Below, one piece after another: positions 24,026 through 37,100 of a stretch of DNA of 64,000 nt. The stretch comes from Henckelia pumila. Its lineage: Eukaryota > Streptophyta > Magnoliopsida > Lamiales > Gesneriaceae. The notes beneath the pieces are model-generated. The model was given only the letters and a program-made list of their open reading frames with translations. It did no database searches and had not been told where the DNA came from. The stretch spans positions 130,296,930 to 130,360,929 of the forward strand of contig NC_133123.1 in NCBI RefSeq assembly GCF_033568475.1, given 5' to 3'. How positions within the stretch are numbered: the stretch's first letter is position 1; each line of letters opens with the position of its first letter. Position numbers and translations under genes: made by a program.

Positions 24026-27000
24026 CTATCGACCAGGATTCCCCAGAAGTCGTTCCACAGCTGCGTGAACATTCCCTGATGTAGCGCGCAGTGCTCTGAT
24101 ATTCTCTTCGGTGTCGAAAAAACCCATCTCTTGCAGCTGTGACAGCTGTGTTGAATACAGTTCCTCCGGGGGAACTAAAGGAACAAGCAAATTTCAATGT
24201 TAAGTTGTGACAAAAAGAAACTGTGCGTGTATCAGTCAAAAAAAGGTAAGAAGAGAGTTGTAACCATCGGGCGCATTTGAAGCAGTTAAACTACCAGCTC
24301 CCAGACCACCAAACATGTTCATCAGCATGTCTAAACCCATATTATTTTCAACGCCTGCATTTCACAAACACACAACAGAAAACTACAGTTGCATTGGCGC
24401 AAAGTACATGTAAAAAATATACAAGTACGCATCTTCTATGGACAACATTTACACAAATATCCGATTTAGAGTTTATGTTGCTTCATACCTCTACCCTGAC
24501 CAGTCTGAACACCTCCCCTGTGATAAAGAACACGTAAGTTCTAAGAAAATACAAAAGAAAAATATGTGGAATCAATATATCCTTCAATAAAAATGCAAAA
24601 AGTATTATGTTAGACAAAATCATAAGCAAAAAAAGGAAGGGTCTGTGTACAAGGACAAAAGGCACCTCCACAAGTTGATGTCAGATAAATTTTGGAAACA
24701 ACCTATGCGTCAATATTTCAGCCCCGGATAAAATCAATGTTAAACCAAATCAGAAGCTAAACAAAAAAGGCACTATCCAATCATTGATGGCACCTCGCTA
24801 CATGCCAATCCCTTAACAATTTGTAAAAGATCAATCAGCAACTGATCAAAACCTGAATATATATATACAATACATATATATATATATATGTGTGTATATA
24901 TATATATATGTATATATATATCTCATAAGTAATATCAATGGCAGAGAAATACATCAGGTTTGTTAACCCATGCGGAACTTGGATCAGAACGAAACCATGA
25001 AGATTGACCTTCACACAATATTATATAACTCATAAGCAGATGTTAAGTAAATCTCTGCAGGTACTGAAACATGATTAATGCTTTTAGTAATGGCCAAAAA
25101 AACCTGGGAAATCCATTATCTGTTACACAGAATTTCTAGAGGAAAGAAGGTTATCAGGTTCAATCAAGGACGACAGACATAAGTTGCATGAAATGTCTGA
25201 ATGATAATCCCATGTAAAAGTACTCGCATGCCAATAACATTGAAGTAGATAATTGAATCCAACAATCTATTCTCATGTTTTCTACTCACTGGGTTGATTG
25301 CTGTCGACTAAGTTGAGAGAGTTGTTGCTGCAAAGCCATCATTTGCTGGCAAAAAAAATGACTAGTAAGAGGACAAAATGATAACAGTCTAACATCCTTC
25401 ATCAGATTTTCAGACATCTGAACATGAATACTTCTGCAAACAAAGTTGAAAAGGAGAAAAGAAAACCCAAGTGAAGAAGAGGTCAATAGAGACGTGCCTG
25501 CATCGTTTCAGGTGAGGTCAGTTCGCGGACGATTTCAGGGTTTTGCATCATTTCTCTTAACTGAGGGTTCGTATCAAGTACAGCGCGAAGTTGAGGATTT
25601 AAGCTCAGGATCTGCATTCAGGCATTCAGGCTGTAATTAGAGGATGTTTTAAAGCTAAAGCAGGTTAACTTATCAATTCACACAAGACTGTGGCAGTACT
25701 TGATCCATATATTGGGGATTAGAAAGAAAACTTTGCATCATCTGTGCCATGGCTGGGTTCTGCAATAACCGATTGAATGCTGAGGAATCCGACATGCCCA
25801 TTCGCTCCAACTCAGGAACACTGAGCCCTCCTAACCCAGGAATTGATGGTAGTCTAGCATCATCAGTTGAATTAGTTCTTGTAGCATTATTCGTCTGCGA
25901 ACTTCCTAAAATATCACATTAAGCAGCCCACATATAGTGTCCATTACTGATAAATGGATAGAAGACAAGAAACAAAAAAGCAATAAAGAAGCTACAAATG
26001 ACTTCGATCCTAACAAGATTAACAGGAGCATCCACTGACAAATTTCTAACTCACGGAGAATGAAGGGTCAAAGAAACTAGTCCTAACCAAAAGAGGACGT
26101 GGAGCAAGAAAGTTGAAATACGAGTAAAACATGAATAAAAGTAGCATAAATAGAACCACCAAGCACACCACAGCAGTTGGGTACTGAATTCAAACAGGAC
26201 AAAAGACTTTAGTACAGATTTGGTATGTACAAGATGAAGGAAAAAGCAAGCTCATTGAATAATGAGAAAAGAGCAAGAATCATCGTTACTCCAGTTGTCC
26301 AGACCCATAACTGAAAATGAAGAACAACAAACCAGACATAAAGTGCTAACTAGCAAAAATTTTATGCCAAGTTGAACTCAACAGCAAGAATATGGCAGTA
26401 CATTAGCAAAGAAAAATTATTGTACAACTGACCAAAATACTGGCCTTGCCTAAATTTGTCCTTGATTCTGAATTGAAATTAAAAGTCACAGGAATTTCGA
26501 TGCAAAAAAAAAAAAAAAATCACTCGACATAACCTTCATTAAAAAAACACAATTCTCATCTTACCAGAATTACTCCACGGGTTGGGAAGAGGATTTGTAT
26601 TTGGGACCGCGGTTCCTGTGGCCATTTCAGGTCCAGAGTTTGCAGAATTAGATTCTTCTCTGGTTTGAGAGGCATCCTGATTCTGCAAGAGGGCAGCAAA
26701 TGGGTTTGAACCCACATCAGTGTTAGCACCGGCACCCATTGTCGTTGCATTCAAGAAGGGTTCTTGGACATTCTCATACATGCGTCTAAGCATATTAAAC
26801 CCCTCAGGAGAAGATTCAATGTTACTCATGGCCCTGTCAGTGTTCCGCATCATCTCACGCATTAACTCAGGATTCCGAGCTGCTTCCAGGGTTTGTCTAA
26901 GGACTCCGGGATCGTTCAGAATATGGGCAAGTTCAGGATTCCGGTCAATGATCTCACGCATTTGGGGGTTACTCATGATTAAGCTGCGCATTATCTCAGG

Positions 27001-29074
27001 GTTGTTCATCAAGCTTTGAATCGCAGGGGAGTTAATCATCTCTCTCATCATGTTAGGGTTCTGAGTAAGTTGTTGCTGCACCTGTTCAAAATCGGGAACT
27101 CCGGTTCCAAATAGTCTAGACACCCCAGAGCCACCAAGTGTCCCAAGATCAAGCCCAGGGAATAACGAAGCACCTGCATCAGGAATCCCAGGGCTCCCAC
27201 TACTGGGAGCAGGCGTCACACCAGTAGTACTGTTGGTGCTCCCAGAAGCAGCAGGAGCAGCAGAGTTTGGTGCCGCAGACGATGCAAAACCACGTACCAT
27301 ATGAACTGTGTGATCTGCCTGCAACCCTATTCATGGCAAGAAATAAACCAACAATTATCAAAAAATGAAAGGAAAGATCAAGGATATGAGCACGAGGATA
27401 GTCACCGGATTGCTCAAGAGCAACCATGGATGTAACAACTCTAAGTTTTATTTCCAAAGTATATGCACACGTGGTACAATTCTATCCACAAAAAACATAT
27501 ATTAGACAATTCGCGACAAGTTTCCAAAAAAAAAATTTCAAACAGAATTGCACATTAATCATGCATCAATATCAATAAATCAACAAGTGGTGCTCATTGA
27601 TTGTGTATCAATATAAATAGCAATTGCCTCGCAACGCAAAAAGCAATAATCATATAGTTATTCTAAGCAGCTCCAAATTTGACATAGAAATGAATTACAC
27701 AATTTGCAAGTGTCCAACAAATCAACATACCATATAATCGGAAAACGTAAATCATTAACGATCATACCCCTCCCTACCCCTGTGATTATACACTACAGTA
27801 GACTGTAAGAAGATAAATCCCTTTTTAATGGAGTAAACTATGAATTTACCATGTACCCATTATTCCTCCAAATTTTGCAATACATGACCCTTTTCATAGC
27901 CATTGCATGCATACCAACCCATGATATAAATATAATAATGAAAAAGCATCATTGTAATAAATACTCAATCTATCACCCAACGACGTATGGGTGAAAGATG
28001 AAATAAACAAATTAAACTTATCGGAATCAATGGCAAATAAACATTTGCCAACATACTCGATTTTTCAGAACCAAGTGAAAACATATTATAAATTCTCAGT
28101 AACAAAGTTGGGAGTTGGAAGTGTCTATAGCACAGAGATGCTTAGTATTGTTAACATGCCTGCACAACTTTCTCCTGGATATGGCCAATGAGTACGTCAA
28201 AGGTGTGCAACTTATATACAGGCATCCAACTGATGATACATTCTAGAGATAGAACATGCTTTGGAGCACAAAGATGAAACGGTATTTCATAAGCAGTATT
28301 ATTGTGGCGGTCTAATAATGCCAAAAACTAGCTTGTCATATCTGGACACATATTTTTCTCTTTTAGCAGAGAAAGCCCTGGTGCTTTCCAAATGCAATTG
28401 CCACTGACTACTGTTGAACGTCCTTAACATTCATCAATGTGCTACAATAAGGCTTTCAAAGGCTGGACAAATCAGAAACACTGAAACAAACTACCCTCAG
28501 GGAAACGGTGGGCCATGAAACAAATTCCGTCAATTGCTCGGTAGCTAATAAATGACAGTTACATAACCATTTATCTTTCCTCGCTAAAGGATGCGCTTCA
28601 ACCCTCCATTATACAGAACTCTGATTCTACCTGAATTGATTAATTCAACACAAAACCATCCGACAAAATTCACGCCAAACCACAAGATCAACAGTCGGGT
28701 CGCATACAGATCACAGGAAACATTCAACAAGCATAATTTATCAGCTTCTACGTGATGTCGCACGGAAAAAAGGTAAAAAATACAAGCTTTTGCAACACGA
28801 TTACATAAATTTGAATAGAAAGAGAAATTGGAAAAAAGTCCGTGAGGAGAAGTATACCGTATGTGAGGAGGGTTTGGTCGTCTTTCAGGATCCGACCTTT
28901 GTAAATCAAACGTTGCTGTTCAGCTGGCACATCGCAGTTCTGCGCCAATAAAGCTTTGAATTCCCCCACCGTGGACTGTAGAGTGGTCCGCACTGAAAAC
29001 TTAGTGCCATTGGAGCATCGAATGTTTATACTGACCTCTTCACCTCCGCTGGCGCAGAAGATCGAGTCGCCCAT
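24026..29074 (-). CDS. DSK2: DSK2/ubiquilin ubiquitin receptor, eight exons
   Basis: Shuttle factor that binds polyubiquitin chains and delivers clients to the proteasome and to autophagy. Exons: 29074-28858, 27326-26565, 25905-25700, 25611-25498, 25345-25290, 24517-24489, 24354-24265 and 24174-24026. They join in frame to 540 codons, the size of Arabidopsis DSK2a/b. A ubiquitin-like domain fills residues 14-88 ([19 protein letters not shown]). STI1-type repeats rich in NP and M follow ([31 protein letters not shown]; later [17 protein letters not shown]). A C-terminal UBA domain ends the protein ([20 protein letters not shown]). The start is the only ATG before the ubiquitin fold. Intron 4 appears to use a GC donor (CAG|GCACGT), because the nearest GT would shift the frame. 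Exon 6 is only 29 nt. Intron 5 holds a TA microsatellite. The gene looks functional. Confidence 0.95.
24857..24921. repeat. TA-rich microsatellite in DSK2 intron 5
   Basis: About 65 bp of almost pure TA steps with two TG interruptions, within the intron between exons 5 and 6. It is a likely length polymorphism. Confidence 0.9.
25346..25497 (-). other. GC-AG intron of DSK2
   Basis: The exon before it ends ATG CAG and is followed by GCACGT. The next exon starts after TTTGCCAG with CAAATGATGGC. Only this GC donor keeps the frame and gives the expected [15 protein letters not shown] sequence. GC-AG introns are a known minority class in plants. Confidence 0.75.
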
Positions 29075-29099
29075 TGAATTGTTTACGACGAATTGAAAA

Positions 29100-29704
29100 G
29101 CCCCAAACCCTGGTTTTCTCCCCCTATATCACACCCTCTGTAGATCGCAAGGAAGAGGAAAAGAATTACACCGTTTGTTGAAAAACGAGGAGGAGAAGCT
29201 ATTCAAGTCTATTTTGCGAATTGCGATGATACATTACTAAGTTAATAATTAATATAATATTAATCAACAAACTATATCATGACTCTTTTTTTTTTTTAAA
29301 CTATATCATGACTCTTTTAAAAATTGCAAACTCCTATTATTTGTCTTGCCTAAAAAAACTTTTAATAAAAATATTATTTTATTATTTATTATCCAATTCT
29401 ATAATAATAAGATTCAAAATTGCATCTCATCCCAAAATATCGGATTTGGGCTTGAGGTATTCGGGTTTGGATCGGAGTGGGTTGGACCCAAAATCTGACC
29501 CAAACAAATTATATGATAAATCAAGTGAGTTATTTGAAAACAAGTAACTCAATTTTTTTATTACAAAAGTTGAATATAATATTATATGCAATCATTAAAA
29601 GATTACAATACGCAAAATGATGTATCTCGATGTTGAATTTTTCAACATATTATTTGGTAATGAAAATACAAAAAGAAGAATTGTGAATCATATATGAACA
29701 GGGC
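29100..29704. other. DSK2 upstream region
   Basis: The 5' flank and presumed promoter of DSK2, followed by AT-rich sequence. The sequence TATATCATGACTCTTTT is repeated at 29273 and 29303 around a T-run. No gene is recognised. Confidence 0.5.
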
Positions 29705-30190
29705 TTGGACGCTTTCGGACTAATGATGTAAACAAATCGAACATGTTTGCGATTATTTCGATCTAATTCGATAGATATTATTTTATTCGTATTCGAATTT
29801 ACGAAATTCGAGCCAAACCCGAACATGTTCGAAATTTTTTCGAACCGAGCTCAAGGCAAAATTATTTAGTTCAATAGTTCGCGAAACTCTCGCGAGCTTT
29901 ATAATATTTTTTAAAAATAATATATTGATATAGTAAATATATATGCATTTCGAGCTTTCGAATGAAATTCTCGAACTTTAATTTTCGAGCAATAGTTCGA
30001 ATAGTTTATGGATATATTCGATTATTTCGAGCCAAAATCAAACTCGAATTTCATTTCGAGCCGAACTCAACCAAAATTTATTAAATTTTCGAGCTTCAAA
30101 TCAAGCTCGAATATATTTAATTGGAGCTAAACTCGAGCCTTATTATTTTTACTATTATTCGAATCGATTCGGTCCGTTTCCACCTCTTGT
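29705..30190. repeat. TTCGA-rich degenerate repeat, possible MITE remnant
   Basis: About 490 bp rich in the words TTCGAGC, ATTTCGA and GAACATGTTCG, opening with GATGTAAACAAATCGAAC and ending near TCGGTCCGTTTCCACC. The composition resembles the next element at 30293-30787. Termini are too degraded to prove a transposon. Confidence 0.35.
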
Positions 30191-30292
30191 TCGGTCAAAG
30201 ACACATACAAATTTTCTAGATTTTTATTTTAATTTTTTTGAATCTAGATATATTTATTTATTCATGAATGTGAGATAATGCATGCACAAGTA

Positions 30293-30787
30293 GGGATGTA
30301 GATGAAACAAACCACTCGTGAGTTATTCAAAACTCGATTCGATAAAAGTTTGTTTGAGCTCGTTTAATTAGACTCGTTAAAATAAGAAAACCAAGTTCTA
30401 ACTTTACAGTATTCGACTCGTGAACAGGCTTGTTAGCAGTCTCGTAAGTTAGTTCATAAATGAAAAACAATCTTTTTGGTATTTGATTATAAATTTTGCA
30501 CTTTTACTTATGACAAATATATAAAAATCTAATAGATTTATTTATTAGAATAAAATTATAAATTTGAATAAGAAGATATATTTTTTTGTAATATAAAATT
30601 TAATTTTAATGAATTTAATGAATATTTGAATTTATAATTTATATTTATCAATCTCATTTAAGCTCGATAAAAACTCGAATAAGTTCGTGAGTAATAAATA
30701 TATTTGTTAAATAAAACTCGAGCTCGGCTCGATTATAAACGACTCAAACATTCAAGAGTTCAGCTCGACTCCGCTTGATTACATCCC
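30293..30787. mobile_element. MITE-like element with GGGATGTA ends
   Basis: Begins GGGATGTAGATGAAACAA and ends TTGATTACATCCC, giving 8-bp inverted ends about 495 bp apart. The interior is rich in GAGCTCG and AACTCG words. There is no coding potential and no clear target duplication, so the class is unresolved. Similar phrases occur at 52066-52170 and near 60590. Confidence 0.4.
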
Positions 30788-31209
30788 TTAACACAAAAAA
30801 TCAAATCTCTCTTTTATTTAAAAACCATCTCTTGTCCTGTCAAAAAAAATATAAATAAAAACCATCTCTTGTATTTTCAAGTCACGAATTTCCAAAATTA
30901 ATCTTAAAAATAAGAAAGATGAAAAATGTATAGTACAATTTTCCAAGTTTTTAAAACTTCCCACATCCCTTTTCTATTCATATTTTATTTAATCATTTTA
31001 ATTACCATTAATTTTTTAAAAATCTAATTTAATTTTAGCACTTAAATATATTATGTAGACGCAAAACGCTAGTTTTTTTTTTATTATAAAGAAAAGGAGA
31101 AATCCTCAACTGGTATTATTACATGGAACTCGCAGAAATGGTAGTATGAAACAAAGAAATTATCCATTTTTTGCTACAGCCAACAAATACACACACCAAC
31201 AATTCCATC
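30788..31209. other. intergenic region, 3' flank of LysM gene
   Basis: AT-rich sequence between the MITE-like element and the LysM gene stop codon. No feature beyond a T-run near 31072 and the presumed 3' UTR. Confidence 0.5.
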
Positions 31210-32587
31210 TTACATATGACACACACTCACCGTAAAAATTAGTAAGAGCAGCAGCATATGCCTCCAATTCTGCAACCTCGCTGCCGACGATTTACCACCG
31301 CCACGGCCACCGCCACCACCTGAAATGTTTGAAAAACAGAAGTACCTCAGTTGGGGGGAAATTATAGAATTTCTCCGTACATAAAAAGTACTATAGCTAT
31401 ATGTATCGTTCACCCACCAACAGCAGGGCAAGTCGAGTCCACAGACAGCGTGGTTAAAATGGTTCGATCATTGTATCCAGCATAGGAACAGGTGGTGCTA
31501 TTGCAACCCGAAGACGTCGTATTTCCAATAGACAAGTTTTCAGGACCCTGGCACCGGACCGATGGGCATGAACCGCCACCCGTTTTCAACTGACCCGAAG
31601 GTACACATTGTAGCCTGAGTGCCAACACACACATAAATAAATGATGGTACGTATCAATCAATCTTTATATACAACTCTCTCTCGAAAACTTAATTCGACT
31701 CACGTCCACTGTAGTGCAGCATCACATTTGCACACCACGCAGCTGTTGGCAGTGAGAGCATATGTGTCATTGGGAACCAGCAAGGGGTAGTCCATCGAGT
31801 TATTGCTTATCACAGAAGAACAAGCTGTGTTTCGTTCGACAAAATTAAACCTCCAATTAATCATCAAATTTCTCTTCTAACGAATTTTCACTTTGAAATT
31901 ACATAAATGTATTTTGGAAAGAGTTTTTAGCATTTCCCAAAAAATAATACCTCTAAGTGGCACATCAAGAATACTGTCAGCCATGAGGTCTTTGGAACTA
32001 TTCAAATTATTGAGGCGCAGCAGAGTATCCTGCGAGGTATTAAACCGCTGGGCGATCCCTTCCACCGAGCTCCCCTGGGGAACAAAGTAGCCGTAGTGCA
32101 CCACCTTCTGCCCGTCGGCGTCGTCGCAGCTGCAGGGCAGAGGTATGGAAAGGTTCTGCCCCTCGATAATCAGATCGGGGTTGGATATGTTGTTAGCCTC
32201 CTGGATTTGTGGGACGGTGACTAAGCCAGAGAACACCTCCTGCGCGATGTGATAGAGGCCGTCGCCGTGGATCACCTTGTACGACGGGAGGCCGTGGGAT
32301 TTCCCGGTGCCGTTGGTGCAGATGCAGGGGAAGAGGATCTTGATGGTCTGCTTGGAGGCTACACGGTGAGTGGGTGGGGTGGAGAGGGGAAGGTTGTTGG
32401 CGGCGAGGATGGGAGTGAGGGTGGGGAGTGTGAAAAGGGACTGGATGGAGGAGAGAGTGGTGGCATTGGGAGAGACGTAGTCGATGAGGGAGTTGCAGGT
32501 GGCGGCGGGGGAGGAGGCGCAGAGGAAGCTGGAAGTTGCCGGAGGAGTTGCCAAGAAGAGGAGGAGGAGGAGGTTGATTCCGGCCAT
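31210..32587 (-). CDS. LYM2: LysM GPI-anchored chitin receptor, LYM2/CEBiP-like
   Basis: Cell-surface receptor expected to bind chitin oligomers and to act with LysM receptor kinases in fungal defence. Exons 32587-31951, 31824-31704, 31614-31418 and 31319-31210 join with GT-AG borders into 354 codons, close to the 350 or so of Arabidopsis LYM2. A signal peptide covers residues 1-20 (MAGINLLLLLFLATPPATSS). An N-terminal LysM-like region follows (SIQSLF...ILAANNLPL). Two clear LysM domains lie at about 103-150 and 164-211, separated by CxC motifs (CIC 88-90, CSC 152-154), the hallmark of plant LysM receptors. A cysteine-rich region follows (CVVCKCDAALQWT, CSYAGYNDRT). The last exon encodes a glycine-rich linker (GGGGGRGGG) and a hydrophobic tail (MLLLLLIFTVSV) that fits a GPI signal. 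The wording ANNLPL and the cysteine-rich region favour LYM2/CEBiP over LYM1/LYM3. Confidence 0.92.
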
Positions 32588-32790
32588 TGTTGAGTTCCCT
32601 CTGAAGTTTCCGGTTCTCTTTAACTTATAAATTATTATAATGGTTGGTTGTTTGGTGGAGATTGAAGAAGAAGAAGAAGAAGAAGAAGGAAATGGGAATG
32701 ATGGAATTTGGGTCAGTGCAAGACTTTGACCTTGGGAGTCAGTCCAGTCTGCATCTATGTTTTTTTTTTTAAATTCGCAATCGCTTCTTT

Positions 32791-32823
<33 letters not shown>

Positions 32824-34119
32824 CTCGGACTAACGCATTAGTTTACAAACTATGTTAGTCAGGTAAAATATATTGGGCAAAACCTTGTGCGACAGGCTAG
32901 TCCAAAAAATTATTGATTGAAAAATCCAACTCCTTACCTCTGACCAAGAGTTCACTTATTTCACACAAGGGCATGCATCTAGGTTGCTTTTGACTTATAA
33001 ATATTTTATAAAAATGTTTTTTAAAAAAATTTTAAAAAAATGTTTTTAAAATAAATATGATTTTGACAATTATTTTATAAAAATATTTTAACATTTCAAA
33101 AATAATGTTATTTATATTTGAATTTCATGGTTCAATTTAAAAATATCTAAAAATATCTCTCAAATATTTTTTAAAAATTACATTCGTAAAACACTTATAA
33201 AAAAATATTTTTTTCAGAAACGTTTACAAAAATTGTATTTTTAAGTTTTTTTCCTCTTATAAAATGTTTAAAACGTTTTTAAAGTAGATATACAAATAGA
33301 ACTTTAGCTTTTACATACATAATTCTCCATCAGTCTATTTATAAAATAAAATCTTATTTCACTCAATTATCATCATGATGCATGGCTAACAATTCAAAAT
33401 TTAAGAACTCGAATTCATATGCCCACGAAAACATTCCCAAAATGTTTGTCTCATTTATCTTTTCTTCAAGTTATTCCATCAACTTTTTTTTTAGAGTATT
33501 CCATCAATTTTTTTATACTGGGTTTCGACTGATTAGCGATTGCGTGACGTCTTACTCTATCTATCGAATAAATTAAGAAGAGACTTTGACATTTTTTTTT
33601 ACGTAGAAACTTTGTCAGTTCTACAGCAGACCGTTGAATGAATATAAAATAAGATAATATAATATTGTTTTACAATTATTCTCCGAGAAAGAAAATTATG
33701 CATTTACATCAATTCTTGCGCGTAGGAATAAAACACATTGAATTTTCACTCTCTCTCCTGCTATAGTGCTATCCAATTCAATAACCCCTCCCCACCACTT
33801 GCAAAAGACCATTGTGTTAAAAGTATGTAATGAAGGGGTAAAACATCTGCAAACAAAATTCGTAAACCATAACTTAATTAATACATTCTAAAATACATAA
33901 CTGTGTATAACTAACATAATGTTTTTGGGCAGAATCTGCTAATAAAATTGGGAAAACAAAAACATGGAGACATACTAGGCTGCTTTAGATCGCAAAGAAC
34001 ACTCGAACAATCAACCATATTCTTCATGACTTGTTTCTCCACTTATTAGTGATGCTCGCTCATTATACCATCAATCTACTATCTATCTATAATTATTTCG
34101 CACATTGAATCTGATAAAA
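32588..34119. other. intergenic region between LysM gene and GPAT9
   Basis: Promoter side of the LysM gene (including a GAA microsatellite at 32664-32688 in its probable 5' UTR and a T-run at 32788-32819) and the 3' flank of GPAT9. Between 33000 and 33260 there is a degenerate AAAATGTTTTTTAAA repeat. No gene recognised. Confidence 0.55.
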
Positions 34120-37100
34120 CTATTTCTCTTCCAGTCGACGGAGTATCGACTCAGCAAAACTCTGCTGCCTGCAAAATTAAATATAGAGGCAGATGAGAAT
34201 TTTTATCGGTCCTCGCTCGACCGGTGAACAAACGAAAACATTACTCAAGTCAGACTCATAAACACTGTTCATGAAACAAAATCAAGATTTAGAGTAAGAA
34301 ACAATACAAAAGGTAAAAGATCAGGCAAAGGAAAACTAGCTTACTTGCTTTCACGATGCTTGGGACTGGGGCGAGAGTACTTCAAATATCCATCCCAGGG
34401 CACCTTTTTAAGACCAGCTCGAAGAGAAATGATGCCCCTCACCCTGAAACAAAGTATTACCATTACATCAAATCGTCAATGAGAACTTCGATGCAATAGT
34501 CTCAGAATTCAAATTTGCACACTAACATCATATAATTCTCTGATAGTGCCATAAGTACCTCTCAGCAAATTCAATTGGTGTTTCCCCAGGTCTTAAACTT
34601 TGTGGCTCCAAGTACCATACATCACAAACAACAGCCCATGATGTCATCAGCTGCAACAAGTGTGTTGTAAAGGATTGCCTGAAAACGAGATTGCACTCAT
34701 CTTAGAATATCTTTCAACACAACTTACAGATTCATGGCACCAGTTTGCAAAGAGCAATCAATAACCAACAGGAATAAAAGCACCATAATAACAATTTTCA
34801 CAGAAAGCAAGTTCAGGCATTTAAAGGGCACTTCAGAAGACAGTGAACAGAGTGCAAAATGCCACTAATATCAATAATAATTAAAAATTGTTATTTGCCC
34901 ATGATCAACAGAAACAGAAAACTCACTTTCGGCTATTCCAGAAGGCATCAACAAAAATCTTGTTATCCTTGATCGCGACAGGACAGACAGTGCAACCAAG
35001 TTCAAATGCACCCTAAACACCATAAGAATAAAATAATGATGTAAAAATATTTGAGTCACATTAGTGAAATCTAAAACTTATCTTCCACGACATTTTTCAT
35101 GACTCTTATTCACTTGAAGGAAGTTTGCATTGAACAATAGGGAAATCAAAGGTAAAGCTGGATACGACAGCATCAAGATTCAGCGCATGCATGCTCAAAA
35201 ACATCATTTTGTAAGAGTGTAAATATGGATAGAAATAGAGTAGAGAATATCTGTTGAAAAATGGATCTCCAGATTTGTTAAATAAACTCCAACGTGACAT
35301 GCCAATACTCAGTAAGAGTCACCTTCTTAAACATCACAGTGTAGTGATTATTCACACAAGTTCCTTCAGGAAATATAAGAAGAGGATTGTTATCGGCCCC
35401 ATTGACATGCTCTCTTAACCTGAAACAGGGAAACCGAATAAGGAAAATAGAACCTCACACAAAGCCTGTTTTTCAGTTGTTAATGCCAGATTTGGTCCCT
35501 AATGCTTTCATTGGGTCACGGGTAGTATCCCTGTAGTTTTTAATGGGCTGACTGTCACCGACCAACAAGCCAACCAAGCCCGTGGGCAAGGCCCAAGCCC
35601 AACGAACCGAGTTTATCGAAGATTGACACACGAGCACTTCAAGCAAAAGGATTAAGATATGGAGCTTTGCCTATCTTTTTGTCTATCATGTATCTTCTTC
35701 AGTTCAATTTTAAATACTTCATGTGGGTATACGCATGATAGGATTCGGTGAGTTTCTTTTAAATTTGCTTTATCATTTCAGTAGTTTACGTGAAGAGAAA
35801 TATTTGTGTATTTATTTTGGCTTTGATGAATAAAGCAACATCTGAATATTTTCCAAACAAGTGTGATAATATCATGAGGTTCTCTCAAGCCAGCCTCGAA
35901 CAAACAATACAACAATAGGTCGACAAGGGAGAAAATCAAACAAGAAGAAATATACACTTGAAGATCACACATTTTCTGTGAATAGACCCATTACACGATT
36001 CTTTTCAAAAGCACGTAGCATCCTGCATCACAGACAGGAGTCATGGGTAAATTCTGATGAGTCCCTAATTTGACATGTTTGTGTGTCATAGATTTGATGT
36101 TTTCCATTTATTTTGAGTACACACATGATCTAACGTTCATATATATTCATCTTGTAGAAGAAAAAGCTTAAAGGAGCGAAAAAATCATGGGGAAAAAAAA
36201 AAAGAAACCTTCCACGCCATTTCAATGCCTCAATGGGAGATTTCTCAGGGGCCATCAAATCTAAGCATTAAGCCATTAACAATCAGGGAAGATGTAGCAT
36301 ATTATTAAAAAAAATTTCAGGAAGGAGCAGCTTCGCAGAATTGGACTTTGATGGATGAGGTTCTAATGTACAAGCATTGTATTTGTCTACCATAGATATG
36401 CATACACGTCCAAATATTGGCATGCATATAAATGTTGACCATACGAAATTCTGACAAAAATTCATAAAAGTAAAAATGGAAATGAATTTACACACAAGCA
36501 CCAATAAAATGCAGATACATACCAGAGTATGACAATAAAGGGGTTGGGGCTATTTGAGAATTTTAAATAAATGACAAGGATGAACATGCAAAATATTAAG
36601 CAACGTCTTCAACAAAATGTCAAGAGTTGGAAAAAGCACTATCGGACATGCCGCTATACTTTGACCGAAAAGATGAGGATCAATAAGTCCGATATAATAA
36701 GATAAGTAGATAACCATACTTTCTTGCGACAATTTCACGATCCTTAGACTCTGAGCGGTTGAACCAAATACATCCTAGACTTTCCAAAATAGTGCTCTGC
36801 AGTAAACCTGAAAGAATGAGCAGGATAAGGACATTAATTAAACAAAATAGAAGCATGCACCTAGCATCCTAAAATAGGAACTGACAAAGTGCACAAAAAT
36901 TAATGATCTGGAAAGTTTTGAAATCTAAAAAGTTGAGTCAGTAGCCACCAGACACCCAATGTCTAAAAGACACTCACCAACCCATCCTGGATGTTTCTGC
37001 ATAATCACAGCAAATGCAGTCATTTGCTCCAAAACAATGAAATCAATCATGGACGTATGATTTGCAACGAAAACCTGCAAAGCACACATTGAAAGAAACT

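Noticed and set aside
26720-27019. A 99-codon plus-strand frame
   Set aside because: Antisense shadow of the DSK2 second exon.
32249-32593. A 114-codon glycine/glutamate-rich frame on the plus strand
   Set aside because: It is the antisense shadow of the first exon of the LysM receptor gene, and its glycine richness mirrors the leucine/proline codons there.
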